NCBI RefSeq assembly: GCF_947500765.1
Contig: NZ_CANMTH010000001.1
Coordinates: forward strand, 62,001-126,000
Origin: an uncultured Formosa sp.
Lineage (GTDB): Bacteria; Bacteroidota; Bacteroidia; Flavobacteriales; Flavobacteriaceae
DNA length: 64,000 nucleotides
Reading direction: 5' to 3'
The notes under the pieces are model-generated. The model did not search any database. It had not been told where the DNA came from and saw only the letters and a list, made by a program, of their open reading frames with translations. This document shows positions 39,660 to 49,837 of this stretch, piece by piece (the first letter of the stretch is position 1; each line of letters starts with the position of its first letter). Made by a program: the position numbers and the translations under genes.

Positions 39660-41171
39660 ATGACTAAAAATGTTCGTGTGCGTTTTGCACCAAGCCCAAC
39701 AGGACCGCTTCACATAGGTGGTGTTCGTACTGCTTTATTCAACTATTTATTTGCTAAAAAACATAACGGAACTTTTGTTTTACGTATAGAAGATACAGAT
39801 CAAAACAGATACGTAGAAGGTGCCGAAAATTATATAATTGATGCCTTAAATTGGTGTAATATTCCTTACGATGAAGGTCCTGGAAAAAATGAAAAATTTG
39901 GTCCATACAGACAAAGTGAACGTAAAGATTTATACAAAGCATATGCTGAAACATTAATTGCTACAAATAATGCCTATTATGCTTTCGATACTGCAGATGC
40001 TTTAGATGAACATAGAAAAGAGCATGAACAAAACGGAAAAACATTTATTTACAATTGGCACAATCGTTTAAAACTAACAAATTCGTTATCTCTTTCTCCA
40101 GAAGAAGTTCAAAAAAAATTAGATGCTGGAGAAGATTATGTTATTCGTTTTAAATCGCCTCAAGATGAAACTTTACATTTAAAAGATCTAGTTCGTGGAA
40201 ACATTAAAATAGACACGAATATATTAGATGATAAAGTATTATTTAAAAGCGACGGAATGCCAACCTATCACCTTGCGAATATTGTAGACGACCATTTAAT
40301 GGAAATTACACATGTTATTCGTGGTGAAGAATGGTTACCATCTTTAGCACTACATTACCAATTATACAAAGCATTTGGTTGGGACGCTCCAGAATTTGCA
40401 CATTTACCTTTAATTTTAAAACCTACTGGTAAAGGAAAATTAAGTAAACGTGATGGAGATAAATTAGGATTTCCTGTATTTCCTTTAGAATGGATTGACC
40501 CTAAAACTAAAGATGTTTCACGTGGATATAAAGAAGACGGCTATTTTGCAGATGCTATGATTAATTTCTTAGCATTCTTAGGATGGAATCCAGGAACAGA
40601 ACAAGAATTATTTAGTTTAGAAGCACTTGTTGAAGCTTTCGATATTGAACGTGTACATAAAGCTGGAGCACGTTTTGATCCAGATAAAATTAAATGGTTT
40701 AATCACCATTATATGCAAGAACAAAATAACGACGAACTTGCAGAAGCCTTTAAAGCAGAACGTGAAGAATTAAAAGACATCGATGTAAATTACATTGCTA
40801 TGGCTGTTAATTTAATTAAAGAACGTGCAACGTTTATTACAGATTTATGGGATTTGAGTCATTTCTTTTTTCAATCACCAAAAGAATATGATCCAAAAGC
40901 TTATAAAAAAGCCGTTAAAGATGATACTAAAGCACTTTTAAGTGAATTGGTTACCGTTATTAACACTATTGAAGATTTCACTGCTGAAGCGCTTCAAAAT
41001 GATATAAAAGCATGGATTACATCTAAAGAAATAGGTTTTGGAAAAGTAATGATGCCATTAAGATTAGCTTTAGTTGGGGCTTTACAAGGACCAGATGTTT
41101 TTGAAATTATGTTTATGATTGGAAAACAACAAACTATAGATAGAATAGAAAAACTAAATTCAGGGATATAA
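39660..41171 (+). CDS. gltX: Glutamate--tRNA ligase
   Basis: VRFAPSPTGPLHIGGVRTALFNYLFAK; KGKLSKRDGDKLG (KMSKS-type). Confidence 0.98.
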   Translation: MTKNVRVRFAPSPTGPLHIGGVRTALFNYLFAKKHNGTFVLRIEDTDQNRYVEGAENYIIDALNWCNIPYDEGPGKNEKFGPYRQSERKDLYKAYAETLIATNNAYYAFDTADALDEHRKEHEQNGKTFIYNWHNRLKLTNSLSLSPEEVQKKLDAGEDYVIRFKSPQDETLHLKDLVRGNIKIDTNILDDKVLFKSDGMPTYHLANIVDDHLMEITHVIRGEEWLPSLALHYQLYKAFGWDAPEFAHLPLILKPTGKGKLSKRDGDKLGFPVFPLEWIDPKTKDVSRGYKEDGYFADAMINFLAFLGWNPGTEQELFSLEALVEAFDIERVHKAGARFDPDKIKWFNHHYMQEQNNDELAEAFKAEREELKDIDVNYIAMAVNLIKERATFITDLWDLSHFFFQSPKEYDPKAYKKAVKDDTKALLSELVTVINTIEDFTAEALQNDIKAWITSKEIGFGKVMMPLRLALVGALQGPDVFEIMFMIGKQQTIDRIEKLNSGI

Positions 41172-41217
41172 AAACAAAAATACTACTAATTATAATTGAA
41201 GTATTTACTATTGCATA

Positions 41218-41246
41218 AAAAAAGCGCGTTATATACGCGCTTTTTT
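41218..41246. terminator. Bidirectional terminator between convergent gltX and metalloprotease genes
   Basis: AAAAAAGCGCGT TATAT ACGCGCTTTTTT perfect 12-bp stem. Confidence 0.95.
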
Positions 41247-41265
41247 ATTGTCTTATATTTTATTA

Positions 41266-43101
41266 TTACTGCTTAATAAACTTAAAGTTTGTTGTATAAT
41301 CTTTAAATGAAATAATATACATGCCTTTAGGTAATTTAGATACATTTACAGAATTATTAGCTTGAGTAATGGTATAATTTAAAACCTTTTGTCCCATCAT
41401 ATTATAAATCATAATCTGATGCTCGCTTGTAATATTTTTAAAGTTGATAACATTAGAAGCTGGATTTGGATAAATTTTAATATCTGAAATGTCGGTATCA
41501 TCAACACTTAAACGAGAACATTTATAATTCTCTACGGCATAACCTCTATCATTAAAAATAGTCGTGATATACTCAATATCTTCACAAGCAAGATTCATAT
41601 CTACAGCGGCCTGACGAATAGCTGCTATAGCTTCTGCTTGATTAGACTTAGAGCTTGTCATGGCCAAGCCTTCTAACACAATTTTATCGGTAGTTTCTTT
41701 TCCTAAATACTCCCAAACTTCCATTAATGTTGTTGCAAAAATTTGTCCATCTGTATGAATTTTATTTACTAAACCATCCGGATAATGCACATTATAATCT
41801 GTAACGCGACCATTCCAAAATTCATTATGTCCATCCCATTTAAATAAATCGTTATACGTTGCACTAGATCTGGAACTATTAGAACGTTCTAATCCTCGAC
41901 TATAAGATTGAGCCCAATAATCACCAAAACCTTCACTTAAACCTTCTTCTTGAGAAATACTTGATTGAATTAACCATTCATGAATACCATGACCTAGTTC
42001 ATGTACAATAACATCGGCATCTTCGGCATCATCTACTCCACCTGTACCAAACTTTAAAACACCACCACCATAAGAAGAATTATCTGCACCATTAAAAGCA
42101 TGTGGATCGTAATAAATAATACCATCGTTATACATTGATTTTAATTCAATACCTAAAGTTTCATTTATATAGCGCATGTTCATATCAATATGATAATATG
42201 CATTTACAGCTTCAAAACCATTTTGATCTCTAGTAAAATTAAAATCTGGTGAATTTTGTTCGAAAAGACCTGTTTCTGGATCTTGAATATCTTTAATTTC
42301 TAAATAATCTCCCTTTAATTTATAAACGCCATCTACACTATTTGCTATATTAAAATATACTTCTGTTCTAGCATTATCTAAATACACATTTGTACTGTCG
42401 CTATTATCTATATAATTACCACCATAAACTTCACCAGAAAAAGATAAAGGATCAGGATTAAAAATTTTTCCAGTAGCTTCTGTATTAGGTTCAGTACGCT
42501 CTGTTATTTTTTCATGTCCATGATCATGTCCATGGTAATAATGTGCAATATCTGTATTACTAATTATTTCAGACGTTTTAGCATTAATAAGTGTTTCCCA
42601 AAACCCATCTAAAGTTTTAGAATTTGTAGTAACACGATATATTAATTGTGTATCGCCATTATTATTATAAACATAAAGTTTAGATTCTTTTTGTGTAATA
42701 CTTCCTACAATACCTAAAGATTTTGCAGCTAAAGAAACAGCTTGATCTGAAGTAATTTCTGGTGTAGTAGTAATTGGAGAAATAGCAGTATCGAAATCTC
42801 CTGAATGATAAGTTACTTCGCTATTAGGAGAAACGTGAACTGCAACAGTAGCATTTAAAACAGGAACACCATTTACAAATTGACCATATCTAAAAGTCTC
42901 TCCAGATTCTCCTACTTTATTAAACTGTTTTTTAAGGTTATAAGCATTAAGAGTTCGTGATGTAGCATAATTAGAATTCAACCAATTAGAAGCAACTATT
43001 TCGTTTTGGTTTTGTGAGTAGGTAATTTGAACGAAACAAATTACAATACCAAAAAGAGGTAATAATCTGTGAATCATAACTGTAGATTTGAGTAATAGCA
43101 A
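41266..43101 (-). CDS. Secreted M36/thermolysin-like zinc metalloprotease with T9SS C-terminal sorting domain
   Basis: DADVIVHELGHGIHEWL zinc motif; C-term ISDIKIYPNPASNVINFKN...LPKGMYIISFKDYTTNFKFIKQ; likely true start at the second Met (MIHRLLPLFG). Confidence 0.9.
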   Translation of the reverse strand: MLLLKSTVMIHRLLPLFGIVICFVQITYSQNQNEIVASNWLNSNYATSRTLNAYNLKKQFNKVGESGETFRYGQFVNGVPVLNATVAVHVSPNSEVTYHSGDFDTAISPITTTPEITSDQAVSLAAKSLGIVGSITQKESKLYVYNNNGDTQLIYRVTTNSKTLDGFWETLINAKTSEIISNTDIAHYYHGHDHGHEKITERTEPNTEATGKIFNPDPLSFSGEVYGGNYIDNSDSTNVYLDNARTEVYFNIANSVDGVYKLKGDYLEIKDIQDPETGLFEQNSPDFNFTRDQNGFEAVNAYYHIDMNMRYINETLGIELKSMYNDGIIYYDPHAFNGADNSSYGGGVLKFGTGGVDDAEDADVIVHELGHGIHEWLIQSSISQEEGLSEGFGDYWAQSYSRGLERSNSSRSSATYNDLFKWDGHNEFWNGRVTDYNVHYPDGLVNKIHTDGQIFATTLMEVWEYLGKETTDKIVLEGLAMTSSKSNQAEAIAAIRQAAVDMNLACEDIEYITTIFNDRGYAVENYKCSRLSVDDTDISDIKIYPNPASNVINFKNITSEHQIMIYNMMGQKVLNYTITQANNSVNVSKLPKGMYIISFKDYTTNFKFIKQ

Positions 43102-43381
43102 ATCAAATATATTCTTTTAGGAGCTAATCACTCTGATAGCGGGACTTAAAACGATGAATTGAAATTTTTAAAGGACGAATGAATAGTTAAAAGTATTTCG
43201 TCTAAGAAATATGCATTTGATAATCTATTAAAAGATAAATCTAATTAATAGTGTAACATTTTAACGTATTATATATACAGATAAGAAAGCTAAATTCAGT
43301 TTTGAATCTTATTTTATTTAACGAATCAAAAATAATAGACTAAATTTAGTAACACATTTACTAACTATTAAAAATAAAACT

Positions 43382-44311
43382 ATGTCCGTATTATTTATCC
43401 CTTTTGTATTCTTAATTCTGGTTGTTTTGTTCCTTTCATTTTTTACGGTAAAGCAACAAACAGCTGCAATTATAGAGCGTTTTGGAAAATTTAAAAGTAT
43501 TCGCCATTCTGGTTTACAAATGAAAATTCCATTTATTGATCGTATTTCTGGTCGTATGAGTTTAAAAATTCAGCAATTAGATGTTATTGTAGAAACCAAA
43601 ACGTTAGATGATGTATTTGTACGCTTAAAAATATCTGTACAATTTAAAGTGATTCAAGAAAAAGTATACGACGCCTTTTATAAATTAGATTATGCACACG
43701 ATCAAATTACCTCATATGTGTTTGATGTAGTTCGTGCAGAAGTACCAAAAATGAAATTAGATGACGTTTTTGTTAAAAAAGATGATATTGCAATCGCAGT
43801 AAAAATGGAACTTAACGATGCCATGTCTGATTATGGTTACGATATAATAAAAACTTTAGTAACAGATATTGATCCAGATGCTCAAGTTAAAGCGGCAATG
43901 AACCGTATTAATGCGTCTGAACGTGAAAAAATTGCAGCACAATTTGAAGGAGATGCACAACGTATATTAATTGTTGAAAAAGCAAAAGCTGAAGCTGAAA
44001 GTAAACGTTTACAAGGTCAAGGTATTGCAGATCAACGTCGTGAAATTGCTCGTGGTTTAGAAGAATCTGTAGAAGTTTTAAATCGTGTTGGAATTAATTC
44101 TCAAGAAGCATCTGCTTTAATTGTAGTAACACAACATTATGATACATTACAATCTTTAGGTGAAGAAACTAATAGTAACTTAATTTTATTACCAAACTCG
44201 CCTCAAGCAGGTAGTAATATGTTAAACGATATGGTTGCAAGTTTTGTTGCTAGTAACCAAATTGGTGAAGCCATGAAAGAAGCTAAAAACAAACCAAAAG
44301 AGATAGAATAA
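43382..44311 (+). CDS. SPFH/Band 7 (stomatin-like) protein
   Basis: KQQTAAIIERFGKFKSIRHSGLQMKIPFIDRI; AEAESKRLQGQGIADQRREIA. Confidence 0.94.
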   Translation: MSVLFIPFVFLILVVLFLSFFTVKQQTAAIIERFGKFKSIRHSGLQMKIPFIDRISGRMSLKIQQLDVIVETKTLDDVFVRLKISVQFKVIQEKVYDAFYKLDYAHDQITSYVFDVVRAEVPKMKLDDVFVKKDDIAIAVKMELNDAMSDYGYDIIKTLVTDIDPDAQVKAAMNRINASEREKIAAQFEGDAQRILIVEKAKAEAESKRLQGQGIADQRREIARGLEESVEVLNRVGINSQEASALIVVTQHYDTLQSLGEETNSNLILLPNSPQAGSNMLNDMVASFVASNQIGEAMKEAKNKPKEIE

Positions 44312-44328
44312 TTTAAATTTATATATAA

Positions 44329-44646
44329 ATGATTGTTACAACCACACCTACTCTAGAGACTCAAAAAATTACTGAATATTTAGGCATAGTTACAGGAGAA
44401 ACTATTATTGGAGCTAATTTTATAAAAGATTTTTTTGCTGGAATTCGTGATATTGTTGGCGGACGTGCAAGTTCTTACGAAGCAGTTTTAAGAGAAGCAA
44501 AAGATAGTGCTTTAAAAGAAATGAAAGAACGTGCCCAAGAGTTAGGAGCTCATGGTATTGTTGCTGTAGATTTAGATTATGAAACCGTTGGTCCTAATGG
44601 TGGCATGTTAATGGTTACTGCTTCTGGAACCGCTGTTAAATTCTAA
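44329..44646 (+). CDS. YbjQ family (UPF0145) protein
   Basis: [36 protein letters not shown]...[12 protein letters not shown]. Confidence 0.93.
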   Translation: MIVTTTPTLETQKITEYLGIVTGETIIGANFIKDFFAGIRDIVGGRASSYEAVLREAKDSALKEMKERAQELGAHGIVAVDLDYETVGPNGGMLMVTASGTAVKF

Positions 44647-44670
44647 TAAAAGTTATTTTTTTAATTATAA

Positions 44671-44710
44671 AAAAAACTCCTGATTCTAAAATTAGAATCA
44701 GGAGTTTTTT
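44671..44710. terminator. Bidirectional terminator downstream of ybjQ-like gene
   Basis: AAAAAACTCCTGATTCTAA aa TTAGAATCAGGAGTTTTTT, near-complete 40-bp palindrome. Confidence 0.93.
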
Positions 44711-44721
44711 GTTTTGTATAG

Positions 44722-44934
44722 TTATTTTATACGTTGTTCTTTTTTATAATTTTCAATAATAACATTCAAGCTATCCAAATATTCTTCAAGTTCTATTACT
44801 GTAACTTCTGGATGTTCAAAATTTGGAATTGTTATCGGATTTTCATCAAGATATTGATAGACTTCAGGATAATCATTTTCTATAGTCCAAACGATTTCTG
44901 AAATGTCTTTGAGTAATTGTTCTTGTGTTTTCAT
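44722..44934 (-). CDS. Small hypothetical protein (70 aa)
   Basis: Clean ORF directly after terminator: MKTQEQLLKDISEIVWTIENDYPEVYQYLDENP... Confidence 0.65.
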   Translation of the reverse strand: MKTQEQLLKDISEIVWTIENDYPEVYQYLDENPITIPNFEHPEVTVIELEEYLDSLNVIIENYKKEQRIK

Positions 44935-45036
44935 AATACTTTAAAATAGATATTATAAGGTACAAAAAAACAAGCTATTATATATAACTAGCTATTTATT
45001 AAATAAATTGAATTGTAATTTTTAATGAGTTTTTAA

Positions 45037-46059
45037 TTATTCGGAAACCTCAGAATCGATGTCATCATTACCATAAATCATGGCTAAAAATTCATTTGTA
45101 TCGATAGCTCCAAAGTATTCAGTAAGGTCTATATCTTTTAAAGCATTTTTAATAGCTGTTTCTTCGTAAGGCAAACCAATGAGAATAACTGAGAGTTCTT
45201 CAACCGCATTTTTTCCAAAGAAATCTCCAAATACGGTAAACTCGGCAATGTGTCCTTTTTCAACAAAAATTCGTAAATCAATTTCACCAATAGGAAAACG
45301 TTTTGTACGCTGAATATTAAACTTAGGCGAACGCCCATAATTCCAGTTCCAATCGTCGTACTTCTCTGCTTTTAATTTCGCAATACCTTCACGATCTGCT
45401 GCTGTAAATTCGTAGGTTTTAAAATTTTTATCGTTTGCATATAAACCTTCTAAAATTAAACTTCTAAAAGCTTCTATGGTTAAAGGTTCCTCTAAAAAAT
45501 CGCTAATATTTGCCACTCGACTTCTAACTGATTTATGACCTTTAGATTGAATTTTGCTCATCTTAACTTGCAAAGCTTTAGCCACTTCGTTTAAATCTGT
45601 ACTTAACAACAATGTTCCATGACTAAACATGCGTTTTCCGGTAGTAAATTGTGCTGTTCCGGAGACTTTTTTACCGTCTATTAAAATATCGTTTCTTCCA
45701 ATAAGTTCTGCTTCTACACCAAAATTTTTCAAGACTTCGATAACTGGTGCAGTAAACTTTTTAAAATTATGCATACTGGCATTATCATGATTGGTAATAA
45801 AACTAAAATTTAGATTTCCTAAATCGTGATATACAGCTCCTCCTCCACTAATGCGGCGCACCACGTGAATGCCTTTTTCTGTAATATAGTCTTGATTTAT
45901 TTCTTCTAATGTATTTTGATTACGGCCAATTATAATAGATGGTTCGTTAATGTAAAACAACAAATAATCGGTATTAGCATCGAAATGTCTTAAAGCATAT
46001 TCTTCTAAAGCCAAATTTAAATGCGGATCTGTAACGCCTTCGTTATCTATAAAAACCAT
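45037..46059 (-). CDS. Lipoate--protein ligase
   Basis: PHLNLALEEYALRHF, IGRNQNTLEEIN, VRRISGGGAVYHDLGNLNFSFI. Confidence 0.95.
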   Translation of the reverse strand: MVFIDNEGVTDPHLNLALEEYALRHFDANTDYLLFYINEPSIIIGRNQNTLEEINQDYITEKGIHVVRRISGGGAVYHDLGNLNFSFITNHDNASMHNFKKFTAPVIEVLKNFGVEAELIGRNDILIDGKKVSGTAQFTTGKRMFSHGTLLLSTDLNEVAKALQVKMSKIQSKGHKSVRSRVANISDFLEEPLTIEAFRSLILEGLYANDKNFKTYEFTAADREGIAKLKAEKYDDWNWNYGRSPKFNIQRTKRFPIGEIDLRIFVEKGHIAEFTVFGDFFGKNAVEELSVILIGLPYEETAIKNALKDIDLTEYFGAIDTNEFLAMIYGNDDIDSEVSE

Positions 46060-46150
46060 ACTGTAAAAATTAAAAAGTTGTTTTACAAAAATACTTAGAA
46101 TCCCTGTAATAGATTACAAATCTTACTTATCATTTTTAATAATTTGAAAC

Positions 46151-46188
46151 AAAAAAGCCTTGAAATAAGAACTATTTCAAGGCTTTTT
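46151..46188. terminator. Terminator downstream of glnS
   Basis: AAAAAAGCCTTGAAATA agaac TATTTCAAGGCTTTTT. Confidence 0.92.
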
Positions 46189-46206
46189 ATATCAATTAAA
46201 TTCAGA

Positions 46207-48231
46207 TTATATCTCTGATGCTTCTGCAACTAAAAGTGCATTACCATCTGCTAATCCTTTTTCTATAAATTCGTTAATAGCATCGTTACGTTCTAAGCCA
46301 TTTTTAAGCAGTACTTGCAACGTTAACATCACAGCGATACGTGTACCTACTTTTTTAGCAGCAGTTCCAAATAACGGCTCTAATTCGTCGTAAGACACTT
46401 TTTCTGCCAATTCTAAAATATCGGCTTTAATTTTCTCACGTTTAGCATCTGGTAAATTCGTATATTTTTTACCAAATTGCTGAATCACATCTATAGCCTT
46501 ACGTTGTGGCTGATTAGATTTAGGCTGATTCTGATTAGGATTCGGCTCCGTTTTTGGCTTTTCTTTTGCCCAAGAATCACGTAATCCAACTGTTTTATTA
46601 AATATTAAATTTTCTGAAGTTGAATCGTAATCGACATTAAAATAGCCTAAACGCTGAAACTGAAAACGCTCGCCTACTTTAGCTTCTGTTAAGCTAGGTT
46701 CTACAAATGCAGTAATTAGTTTTAAAGACTCAGGATTTATAAAGTCCATAAAACTTTTATCGGCATGACTATCTGGAGATTCGTCCATAAATAATCTATC
46801 GTATTCTCTAACAACAGCTTTAACAGCATGTTTTATAGATACCCAATGCAAGGTTCCTTTTACTTTACGTAAACTAGCTTCTGTGCCGCTACCACTTAAT
46901 GTATCCGGATCGTAACTTACATGAATTTCGGTAATGTTTCCATTCTCATCCTTTACAACGCTTTCGCCTTTAATAATGTAAGCGTTTTTTAAACGGACTT
47001 CTTTTCCTAAAGTTAGGCGGAAATATTTACTATTCGCTTGTTCTTTAAAATCATCACGTTCAATATACAATTCGCGAGAAAATGGTACTTGTCTAAATCC
47101 AGCACTATCATCTTCTTGGTTATTTTCTGCTTCTAACCATTCGTCTTTATCTTCTGGATAGTTAGTAATTACTAACTTCACCGGATCTAAAACCGCCATA
47201 ACACGCGGTGCCGTTTTGTTTAAATCTTCACGAATACAAAATTCTAAAAGCGAAACATCAATTACATTTTCACGCTTAGCTACCCCAACAGTTTCCACAA
47301 ATTTTCGGATTGCCGTTGGCGTATAACCACGACGACGTAACCCAGAAATAGTTGGCATACGCGGATCGTCCCAACCGTTTACCACACCATCTTCTACCAA
47401 TTGTAACAACTTACGCTTACTCATAATCGTATAGCTTAAGTTTAAACGTGCAAATTCGCGTTGTTTTGGGCGTACTTGGTCTTCTACAACTAATTGATCT
47501 AAAAACCAATCGTAAAGCTCTCTGTGAGGTTTAAATTCTAACGAACATAAACTATGTGATACTTGTTCTAAATAATCACTTTCACCATGCGTCCAGTCGT
47601 ACATTGGGTAAATACACCACGTATCTCCTGTGCGGTGATGCGATTTCTTTAAAATACGGTAAATAATAGGGTCACGCATTAACATATTAACATGTTGCAT
47701 GTCTATTTTAGCACGTAAAATATGTTCACCTTCATTAAATTCTCCCGCTTTCATTCGGTTGAATAAATCAAGATTTTCTTCAACAGTTCTATTTCTAAAC
47801 GGACCATCTATACCAGGTTGAGTAGGCGTTCCTTTTTGTTCGGCCATAGCTTCAGACGATTGCGAATCGACATACGCTTTGCCATCTTTTATAAGTTGAA
47901 CTGCCCAGTCGAATAACTGCTGAAAATAATCTGAAGAATATACTTCCTTATCCCAATGGTAACCTAACCAAGAGACATCTTCTTTAATCGCATCTACATA
48001 TTCCTGCTCTTCTTTAGCCGGATTAGTATCGTCGAAACGAAGGTTTACAGGCGCATTATAACGTTCGCCTAAACCAAAACTAATTCCTATAGCTTTAGTA
48101 TGCCCAATGTGTAAATACCCATTAGGTTCTGGCGGAAAACGAAAACGTAATTTATCTTGAGATATTTCGGTTTTTAAATCGTTTTCTATAATATGTTCAA
48201 TAAAATTGAGTGATTTTGTTTCTTCAGACAT
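46207..48231 (-). CDS. glnS: Glutamine--tRNA ligase
   Basis: RFPPEPNGYLHIGHTKAIGISFG, YTIMSKRKLLQLVEDG; C-terminal YqeY-like extension. Confidence 0.97.
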   Translation of the reverse strand: MSEETKSLNFIEHIIENDLKTEISQDKLRFRFPPEPNGYLHIGHTKAIGISFGLGERYNAPVNLRFDDTNPAKEEQEYVDAIKEDVSWLGYHWDKEVYSSDYFQQLFDWAVQLIKDGKAYVDSQSSEAMAEQKGTPTQPGIDGPFRNRTVEENLDLFNRMKAGEFNEGEHILRAKIDMQHVNMLMRDPIIYRILKKSHHRTGDTWCIYPMYDWTHGESDYLEQVSHSLCSLEFKPHRELYDWFLDQLVVEDQVRPKQREFARLNLSYTIMSKRKLLQLVEDGVVNGWDDPRMPTISGLRRRGYTPTAIRKFVETVGVAKRENVIDVSLLEFCIREDLNKTAPRVMAVLDPVKLVITNYPEDKDEWLEAENNQEDDSAGFRQVPFSRELYIERDDFKEQANSKYFRLTLGKEVRLKNAYIIKGESVVKDENGNITEIHVSYDPDTLSGSGTEASLRKVKGTLHWVSIKHAVKAVVREYDRLFMDESPDSHADKSFMDFINPESLKLITAFVEPSLTEAKVGERFQFQRLGYFNVDYDSTSENLIFNKTVGLRDSWAKEKPKTEPNPNQNQPKSNQPQRKAIDVIQQFGKKYTNLPDAKREKIKADILELAEKVSYDELEPLFGTAAKKVGTRIAVMLTLQVLLKNGLERNDAINEFIEKGLADGNALLVAEASEI

Positions 48232-48364
48232 AAATGATAAGAATACCTATTAAAAATAAATCACAAAATTAATGAAATATCCGCTTGCTTACTATTATTC
48301 TTAGAGATAATGATTAATTTTATAAAAAAAATTAATCCATAAAATATTATTTATTTACAGGCTT

Positions 48365-48727
48365 ATGGGCGTTATAAAAGTAGAGAATATAAGAATTTTC
48401 GCTAATCACGGTTGTTTAACCGAAGAAACTAAAATAGGAAGTGATTACCGTGTAGATTTAGTTATAAAAGCTAATTTACAAACTTCCGCAATTTCTGATA
48501 ATCTAATAGATACAGTAGATTATGTGTTTTTAAACAGAATAGTTAGAGAAGAAATGAAAATTCCTTCATACCTTCTGGAAACTGTTGCTAAACGTATATT
48601 AATAAGAATATTAAACGAAAATAAATCTGTTAATAAAGCAACAATTAGCGTTAGTAAACTAAACCCTCCTATAGGTGGAGATGTAGAAATGGTGACTATA
48701 AAAATGACGGAGAAAAGAAAAAAGTGA
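48365..48727 (+). CDS. folB: Dihydroneopterin aldolase
   Basis: IKVENIRIFANHGCLTEETKIGSDYRVDLVI; VDYVFLNRIVREEM. Confidence 0.92.
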   Translation: MGVIKVENIRIFANHGCLTEETKIGSDYRVDLVIKANLQTSAISDNLIDTVDYVFLNRIVREEMKIPSYLLETVAKRILIRILNENKSVNKATISVSKLNPPIGGDVEMVTIKMTEKRKK

Positions 48728-48757
48728 AAGTAAGTAGTGTAGATTCATTATTTTTTT

Positions 48758-48765
48758 TACATTTG
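48758..48765 (+). promoter_or_regulatory. Candidate -7 box (TACATTTG) for tRNA-Cys
   Basis: TANNTTTG match 16 nt upstream of the tRNA 5' end. Confidence 0.5.
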
Positions 48766-48780
48766 CAATCCGTTAATTAC

Positions 48781-48851
48781 GGCGTCGTGGCCGAGTGGCT
48801 AGGCAGAGGTCTGCAAAACCTTGTACAGCGGTTCGAATCCGCTCGACGCCT
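48781..48851 (+). tRNA. tRNA-Cys (GCA)
   Basis: Cloverleaf: acceptor GGCGTCG/CGACGCC, anticodon loop CTGCAAA, T-arm GCGGTTCGAATCCGC. Confidence 0.95.
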
Positions 48852-48854
48852 CTT

Positions 48855-48887
48855 AAAACCTTCAAGTTTACTTGGAGGTTTTTTTAT
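48855..48887 (+). terminator. Rho-independent terminator of tRNA-Cys
   Basis: AAAACCTTCAAG TTTA CTTGGAGGTTTTTTT. Confidence 0.85.
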
Positions 48888-49072
48888 ATCCGAATTTTAA
48901 AATCTTACTTAAAAAAGAACATAACCTATTATCAATTAAATATATTTAGATAAATCTAAATTACTGATTGTAAACAAGAAATTAATTTGAAACTAAAATT
49001 ACGCTTACGCACTTAGTAAATAGACTGAAAAATTACGATAGAGATACCAAATTGAAGCTTTATAAAAAAAGA

Positions 49073-49106
49073 AATCCAGATCTTTTTTATAAAAAAGCTC
49101 TGGATT
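49073..49106. terminator. Hairpin downstream of LysE-family gene
   Basis: AATCCAGA T CTTTTTT AT AAAAAAG C TCTGGATT near-perfect palindrome. Confidence 0.75.
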
Positions 49107-49114
49107 AAATATGT

Positions 49115-49816
49115 TTAATGTAATGGATTTATTTGTTCGAATTTATCCTTTAAGATTTCCTTTTCTTTAGGAAAGAACCCTTGAACAAGTAGTAAAACAC
49201 CAAAACCTAAAATAACAAGAGATACTATTTTTTTTGTTTTAAAAATAATACGCGGTGTTAATTTATTTCTCAATGATTTAGCTGCTAACATTTTAAATAA
49301 ATCTACTATAAAATAGACAGTAAGTATAGTGGCTAAAAAAATATGTACGCCAAATTCATTATCTGTCATAGAGTTTCCTATAACTATAAAACTTAACCAT
49401 CCTAAAAGGACACCTACATTTATAAAATTTAATAGAAACCCTTTCATAAAAAGCTTCCCATAATTTTTTTGAACTTCGATGCTATGATACTCTCTTAAAA
49501 TTGTTCTAAAAGATTTTTGTGCTTTTACAAAAGATATTAAACCATAAACAACAAGTAAAACACCTCCAAAAACAAAGAAGTTAGGATCGTCTTTTATACG
49601 ATCTAAAATACGACTGGTGCTGTAAAAGGCAACGACAATAAAAAACATGTCGGCAATAATAACTCCTAAATCAAATATAAGAGCGCTTTTAAACCCTTTT
49701 GTAGCGCTAGTTTCTAGCAAAACAAAAAATACTGGTCCAATTGTAAAGGATAACAATATTCCGAAGGGAATAGCTCTTAAAATATCTTCTAACATAGCTC
49801 GCGATCTCTGCCGCAA
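49115..49816 (-). CDS. LysE/RhtB family amino-acid exporter-like protein
   Basis: FGILLSFTIGPVFFVLLETSATKGFKSALIFDLGVIIADM; probable true start at MLEDILRA (49795). Confidence 0.88.
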   Translation of the reverse strand: MRQRSRAMLEDILRAIPFGILLSFTIGPVFFVLLETSATKGFKSALIFDLGVIIADMFFIVVAFYSTSRILDRIKDDPNFFVFGGVLLVVYGLISFVKAQKSFRTILREYHSIEVQKNYGKLFMKGFLLNFINVGVLLGWLSFIVIGNSMTDNEFGVHIFLATILTVYFIVDLFKMLAAKSLRNKLTPRIIFKTKKIVSLVILGFGVLLLVQGFFPKEKEILKDKFEQINPLH

Positions 49817-49837
49817 ATTTAGTAAAACTTAAGGGAA

